From Atkinsonella hypoxylon (lineage: Eukaryota > Ascomycota > Sordariomycetes > Hypocreales > Clavicipitaceae), in assembly GCA_000729835.1 (NCBI GenBank), contig JFHB01000217.1, forward strand, positions 1 through 51,239: DNA of 51,239 nt, written 5' to 3'. Position numbers and translations under genes: made by a program. The notes under the pieces are model-generated. The model was given only the letters and a program-made list of their open reading frames with translations. It was not told where the DNA came from and made no database searches. Positions 46,010 through 51,239 of this stretch are shown piece by piece (within the stretch, counting starts at the first letter, position 1; every line of letters begins with the position of its first letter).

Positions 46010-47600
46010 AGTTAGGCTATCTGCTAGCATCTAATTTATATTAATATAACTAACCTTAGCTATACCTTTACGAATCTTTTCCCTAATATAGTTAAACTTT
46101 AAAAGGGTGTGCTTAGTTCTACTATATAACGTTAAGTTGTAAGCAGTAACTATAGCGCCTTAATTATTACACCTAATAGGAATAGAAGGGGTTAAAGGCA
46201 GCTTTATCTCCTTAAAAAGGCTGTAGAGCTACTTTAATTCCTTAATAGCTTTAGATAATGCATTAGATTCTACTTCTAAAGTGGAAAGAGCAATAGTACT
46301 AGCTTTTTTCGATTTTTAGCTAATAGGTCTACTAGCTAGCTTATATAGATAAGTATAGGTTAATTTAGAAGAGACTTTATTACCAGCAAAATCGCTATTG
46401 TAATAACTAAGGAGGGTCTTTAAGACTTCTTTATAACTAATAGTAGTATTAGAAGACTTTTTAGAGGAAGACCCTACTAAAGAGTATAGACTAGAACGCT
46501 TATAAACAATAGTAAAGCTTCTAGTACCACCTAAGTACTAAAGGAGGTACTTAGAGGCGTTTAGATGCTCTATATAGGGCTTAGCTAGGAATATTAATAG
46601 CTACTAAACGGAAAAAGCAATATTAGCCCTAGTTAGCAACATAAGGTACATTATAGTGCCTATTATGCTCTAATAAAGCTTATAATTAGATTTTAAGAGA
46701 GGTTTTATAACTAGTTGCTTTAGGATTCCTAGCTGTATAGGGATAGAAGTTAGCTTAGCATCTAGTATATTGAATCTTTCTAGGGCTTTAAGGATGTATT
46801 AAGATTAATGGATTTTAATAGACCTTTTAGACCTATTATAGGTAATTTAAACGCCTAAGAAGAATTCTACTAGTTCTCTATCTTCTATTGGATAAGCTTA
46901 ATTTAGTAGCTTTTTAAGCTTATTAATATATTGTAAATTAGGCCTAATTAGAAGACAGTTATCTACATAAGTAGCAATATACGTAAATATAGCTGGGTTA
47001 TAAAAGACTGCTAGGTCTAATATAAGAGGTTTAAATCTATGCTTTTAAAGTAATTCTATTAGAATTTGCTGCTATTCTCTAGGACTTTGCTTTAGACTAT
47101 AGAGGGATTTTTCTAGCTTAATTACTTACTCTTTAGAGGGCTTATAATTACAGCTTTTTAGTAGCTTAGCTACTAATAGCAATGCTTGCTCTGTAAATTT
47201 AACGAATCTATTTAGGATTTCTATATAAATAGCTTCTTTTAGCTTACTATTTAAAAACGCTCCTATAAAATCGATTTGCTTAACTTCCTAGTTATTAAAA
47301 ACTGCAAGAGCTAATAATATACGCTAGCTAGGAGGAATACTAGTTGCAGCAAAGGTCTCTAGATAGTCTTAACCTTCTATTTGCATAAATCCCTTAGCAA
47401 CAAGGCAGGCCTTATATTTTATAGGATTATTTTCTTTATCCTTCTTTAGCCTATAAATAAGCCTATTCTTTAGAACTCTTTAGCCCTTAGGTACTTAGTC
47501 TTTCTCTATAAATTTAAAGGTTCTAGCAGCTAATAGCTGCTTAAATTCGCTATAGGTAGCTTCTATCTAATGCTGCTTAGTAGAGCTTTTTAGGGCTTGC
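46010..47600 (-). pseudogene. Copia reverse transcriptase and RNase H remnant (RLC-1 copy R-A)
   Basis: On the minus strand RT begins near 47580, has the GAFLNSKLKEA block near 47270-47235 and YVDN near 46970. RNase H follows from about 46640, with the YCNSDFAG block near 46410-46390, and ends near 46010. In-frame stops are present throughout. Confidence 0.8.
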
Positions 47601-49290
47601 TTCTATGTGTTAAGAAGTTCATCCTTATTACTATTAGAAATAATAGCTGCTTTAGTCCTTGCCTTAAAGCATAGATCCTTGATTAAGGAAAATATATCTC
47701 TATCTAGATCTATAGCATCAGCATTAATAGATTTAGCTTCAGCTTCTATAGGTTCTATATTAGCCTAAGGGGCTTCTATAGTTATAGGGGCTTTAGGGGC
47801 CTCTATAGCTTCTATAGGGTTGCTTAGTAGAAGAGCTTAATCTATAGGTTCTAGTGGATAATTCAGTATATCTAGATAACTAAGATAAGGATACTTAGGA
47901 GTATAATTATCCACTAATTGCTGGTTATTAATTTCTCCCTCTAAAGGATTATCCACTATAGAACTAATAGGAACCTTAGGGATGCCCTATGAAATAGGAC
48001 CTATTCCTTCTATAATTTTAACGAAGCTAGTCTTTATAACAGCTTATTTAGAGAGGATATATATTAGATATATATTAGAACCTAGTGTAGCTAAAAGTCT
48101 ACTAGGAATAGTTCTTTTAGCTAGCTTCTGCAACCTAGATTATTATTCTAAAGGAATTAGAACTTCGCAATAGGAGCCTATAGCCCTTATTTTAGTAAAA
48201 TTAGGCTTATAGGTCTTAGAAGGCTCTAAATCAGCTAGATATAGCTGTTTAGGACTTAGTAGTTTAGTACTATTTGCAGTAGTATTAACTAAATCTACTA
48301 TAGCAGGAAGGATGTAAGACTATAGATATAGAGGTAATTGTAACTACTGTTAGGTAGCACGTAAACGGTCTAGAAGTACCCTTATAGCTCTCTCTATTAG
48401 CCTATTCTATTTATAAATATAGAGGCAAGAGGTGCTAAAGTAAATACCCTTAGAAGATAGCTAAGCTTACAACCTAGTATTAATTTCTATACTACTATTA
48501 AAATAAAGGTGTTTAGGGTAGTAGTTATACTAGTTCTTTAATTCCTTAAAGAAGCCTTTAATACAGCTATAGAGAGTAGAACTCTCTTTATTAGCTAGAT
48601 TAAAAGACTACTTATACTGTAATTTTCTATTAATTAGACAAAGAACTAGAGGCCTTTTGTTGTGCAGTATAGGCTCTATTTTAACGGTATCTCCCTCTAT
48701 AATATTTAAACATCTAGGGGGGTTAGGAATAGTATACTTACTAGGTTTTCTAACAGCTTTAGCTTAGTTGTAAGCTAGGCAGTTAAAATCCTTTTCCTTA
48801 ATTTTTGTAAAATTAAGAATACCTTTAGTAATAGAAGCAGTCTTCTTTAGTAAAGGGAGTCCTATATGCCCTAATCTAACGTACTAAGTAGCAGCTAATT
48901 CTAGGAGCTTCTTATAGGAAGAAGAAGCAGTAGGATTTATACTACTAGAATTATTATTAGAGCTAGCTTCCTGTTGCTCTCTATCTTGCTAGATCTCTTA
49001 AGAACTACAGGCCTCGTTTAAGGGATCTAGACAGCTACTTCCTCTAATATCTAGCAACTTAGGATTTAGACCTTCTAAATCCCCGTTATTAGAAGGAATC
49101 TAACTAGGAGCCCGTTTAGGAACTAGAGCTAATGGCTCTATAGCATCGTTATTGGTATTATCTGCTTCTTCTTCTTCAAAGTCAGATAATTCCTTGATTC
49201 GGCTATATTCCTCTGGATTAAAACCAGGCTGTTGAGGGATTTGAACCTCTATAGGATAACTAGCATTATAACCTCCATTATAACTATTGC
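47601..49290 (-). pseudogene. Copia integrase and linker remnant (RLC-1 copy R-A)
   Basis: On the minus strand, just beyond the MITE-like element, the frame is lightly mutated (about 49290-48960) and reads an acidic, Asn/Ser-rich linker with few stops. The zinc region (VRLGHIGLP) is at about 48885-48860 and the integrase core at about 48710-48350. A block reading LSPKQLYLADLEPSKTYK is near 48265-48215. An acidic linker to RT follows. Non-functional. Confidence 0.78.
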
Positions 49291-49292
49291 TA

Positions 49293-49779
49293 GTGTGTCG
49301 CGGCGGGGTTACCCCCTTGCGCTCTTATATTAGCTTTGCAAGGGATGCTACATATAGATTTTTCTCTATAAGAGTGCGCATCGCCTAGACATCTAGATAG
49401 TTTAAGCAAGAAGGCGCGCAAGCAGCTTCTGCTGACTCTTTTTAGCCTTCACTTTTTTTAATTAATTAATATCTTTTAGCCTACTCTAATTTACAACACT
49501 TAACACTTAAGAGATATTACTTTACTGCTAATAATACTTTCCCTAACTCTTTAGCACATTTAGCTCCTTTTGCGTATATATATCTTCTAAGCTGCAATCG
49601 ATATTTTATTTCTGCCTTTTCTAACTATTTAATCTTTTTGCCTACTATTGCTTAATAGTATGCACTAATAAATATCTCGCTCTTTGCCGATCCTCTTCGA
49701 TCTTAACGTGCACTATATCGCTACTTGTCTTAGTGTGGGCTGCATAGTCATTTAGGGGTTTGGTTTTAAGGCGACAAAC
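49293..49779 (-). mobile_element. 487 bp MITE-like element related to H
   Basis: The ends read GTGTGTCGC and GCGACAAAC, giving a 9 bp terminal inverted repeat with one mismatch, and TA lies on both sides (49291-49292 and 49780-49781). Removing the element and one TA restores the RLC-1 sequence seen near 10580-10600 in copy 1. A TA duplication fits Tc1/mariner or pogo-type transposition. It has no coding capacity and is lightly RIP-mutated. Strand is nominal. A 4 bp CTAG duplication is an alternative reading of the same junction. Confidence 0.65.
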
Positions 49780-49783
49780 TAGC

Positions 49784-51120
49784 TAGAAATCCTATATAAG
49801 AGAGATTAGCGTGGTTTTTACACACTCTAGGGGTCTCTTGCCCCTTAAGCTGTAAGAAGAAACTATGCTTTTTGGGATTTAGAAGCCTATAGCAGCTTCT
49901 ATTAGCTAGAAATAGCTGATTTCTAAGGAGAGTGCCCCCTGTTAAATAGTGCTTTAGACCACTAATTAGGTTGGTATCTAAACCTAGGCAATATAGAGCA
50001 TCCTTTAGAGCTAAAGGCCTGTGTTTAGCTGGATTTATACTAACTAGTACCTAGAATATAGCAGTTCCCTGTCCTTTAGGATAAATTAAACCTTCTCTAG
50101 TAGCAATAAGCGCAGTTTTACCCTTTTTTATAGGCTTAAAAGTCCTAAAAAATGCCTTATTGTTAACTATATAACAGGTAGAACCTATATTATATAGTAG
50201 GGAGTTTTTTAATTATTCCGTTAGAGTAATTAAAAGAAGGGGTATTATTACTAGTAGTACTAGTATTACTAGTAGTAGATTCTGTATCTAAATCGTAAGA
50301 ATTATTACTACTAGAACTGCTAGATTCACTATTGGAATCTATAGTATCCTAGTTGCTAGTAGATAGGTTATAACAACCTATAGCAAAAGCAGCTTCTCTA
50401 TCCTTATTCCTAGAATTTTTGTTACTTCTTCTTTAGCCCTTCTACTTCTTCTTATTCTTAAAGGCTTTATCTATATCTTTAGAGGCTTTAGAATCGTTAG
50501 AGTTAGAATTAGAATCGGAATTCTTCTTCTAATTAGGAGGATTCTTTCCTTAGTTAGCTTTATTATTATTAGAACTATTAGAATTAGAAGCTTTATAACT
50601 AAGAGCCTTAAATATAGAGGAGCTTTTATCTCTTTATTCTTCTAATAAGTTAGCTATAAGGAACTGTAAATTCAGCATTTTTACAGATAGACCTTATACT
50701 CTAGCAGCTTTAATAGAATATTGCTGCCTTTTAGCCTAGCTAGGGAAGGTCTTCTTTAAAGCATTAATATAATAATTTACCTAGCTAATAGAATTGATAG
50801 CTACACTATAGAGCTGTAGTTTAGCTAGTAAATTATTAAATTTAGCATTAAAGGCCTCTAAAGATCCCTTATAGTTTAAAAACGATAAGTTGTAATAACT
50901 AGCATATAGTGTACTACATTATATTTTAGCACTCTATAAATACTGCCTAACTAGAACGTTATAGGCATCTACAGGGGACTTATGCTAGCTTATAGCAGCT
51001 TAAGGTCTAGATTAGCAACTATCTCTTATAATTATAAGGATAATAGCTTGTTCTAAATCTACTAAAGTACTAGCTATACTAGGATTATTAATAAATTAAG
51101 GGAATCCTAGTGCTCTAAAT
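49784..51120 (-). pseudogene. Copia gag and protease remnant (RLC-1 copy R-A), cut by the telomere
   Basis: On the minus strand the gag core is readable from 51120 with FNAEFNNLLARL near 50850-50815, then the Asn/Ser-rich tail and the Lys-rich patch near 50460-50430. The protease motif (NTGSTC type) is near 50195-50180. It is RIP-damaged. The N-terminal third of gag is missing beyond the telomere junction. Confidence 0.75.
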
Positions 51121-51239
51121 AGGGTTAGGGTTAGGGTTAGGGTTAGGGTTAGGGTTAGGGTTAGGGTTAGGGTTAGGGTTAGGGTTAGGGTTAGGGTTAG
51201 GGTTAGGGTTAGGGTTAGGGTTAGGGTTAGGGTTAGGGT
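51121..51239 (+). repeat. Telomere: about 20 TTAGGG repeats
   Basis: 119 bases of perfect TTAGGG repeat run to the last base of the window, beginning AGGGTTAGGG. The G-rich strand points outward to the right, so this is a true chromosome right end rather than an internal array. The preceding base belongs to RLC-1 gag; there is no subtelomeric spacer or helicase gene between them. Confidence 0.97.

Larger units (their letters stand above)
44994..51120 (-). mobile_element. RLC-1 copy R-A: copia element on the minus strand, truncated by the telomere
   Basis: Reading the minus strand from 51120 it begins in mid-gag, corresponding to about base 9262 of copy 1, and runs through protease, integrase, linker, RT, RNase H and the polypurine tract into its 3' LTR at 45699-44994. 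The 5' LTR, leader and gag start are absent because the TTAGGG array begins directly at 51121. A short MITE-like element interrupts it at 49293-49779. Confidence 0.92.

Noticed and set aside
1..51239. CRISPR array, rRNA genes, bacterial operons or a biosynthetic gene cluster
   Set aside because: No regularly spaced short repeats, no rRNA core sequences and no non-transposon coding regions were seen; the DNA is fungal and made of transposable elements.

Overview
The window is the right-hand end of a chromosome from a filamentous ascomycete fungus (Pezizomycotina). It ends in about 20 perfect TTAGGG repeats (51121-51239). The remaining 51 kb is transposable-element DNA; I found no host gene that looks functional. 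The DNA is AT-rich and TpA-rich. Its coding stretches are full of TAA and TAG where sister copies still have CAA or CAG, and catalytic Asp codons often read Asn. This G:C to A:T decay, mainly at CpA/TpG and CpG, is the signature of repeat-induced point mutation (RIP). No finer taxonomic call is justified.

Six element types can be separated by their ends. RLG-1 is a Ty3/gypsy element with a 243 bp LTR and an extra ORF after integrase. RLC-1 is a Ty1/copia element with a 0.7 kb LTR and a half-tRNA primer site. RLC-2 is a second Ty1/copia element with a 316 bp LTR. X is an LTR element with a 323 bp LTR. A 468 bp terminal-repeat miniature element (TRIM) has 120 bp LTRs. H is a DNA-transposon-like element with a 487 bp MITE-like relative. 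Target-site duplications (TSDs) were readable for RLG-1 copy B (AATAG), RLC-2 (GGAAC), a solo RLC-1 LTR (CGTAC), RLC-1 copy 2 (ACTAG), a solo X LTR (ATCAG) and the TRIM (ATACC).

Layout: 1-6034 is the 3' part of RLG-1 copy A. 6035-8760 is the remainder of element X, holding a minus-strand gene remnant that is split by the TRIM. 8761-31842 is RLC-1 copy 1, split by RLG-1 copy B (11880-28850), which is itself split by RLC-2 (16508-22820) and a solo RLC-1 LTR (26244-26942). 31843-33328 is a cluster of an RLC-1 fragment, an extra LTR and part of H. 33329-41177 is the full-length RLC-1 copy 2, inserted in H (32946-33328 and 41183-42283). 42284-51120 holds two RLC-1 copies on the minus strand, one inserted in the other. 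The outer one carries a solo X LTR, the inner one carries the MITE-like element, and the inner one is cut off by the telomere.

The most interesting signals are the TRIM with tRNA-like Pol III box motifs, a repeated pattern in which RIP damage fades around nested insertion junctions, conserved multi-helix folds in the RLC-1 LTR, the third ORF of RLG-1, and telomere repeats sitting directly on a broken retrotransposon. All coordinates of degraded coding regions are approximate to within tens of bases; LTR and TSD coordinates were read base by base.
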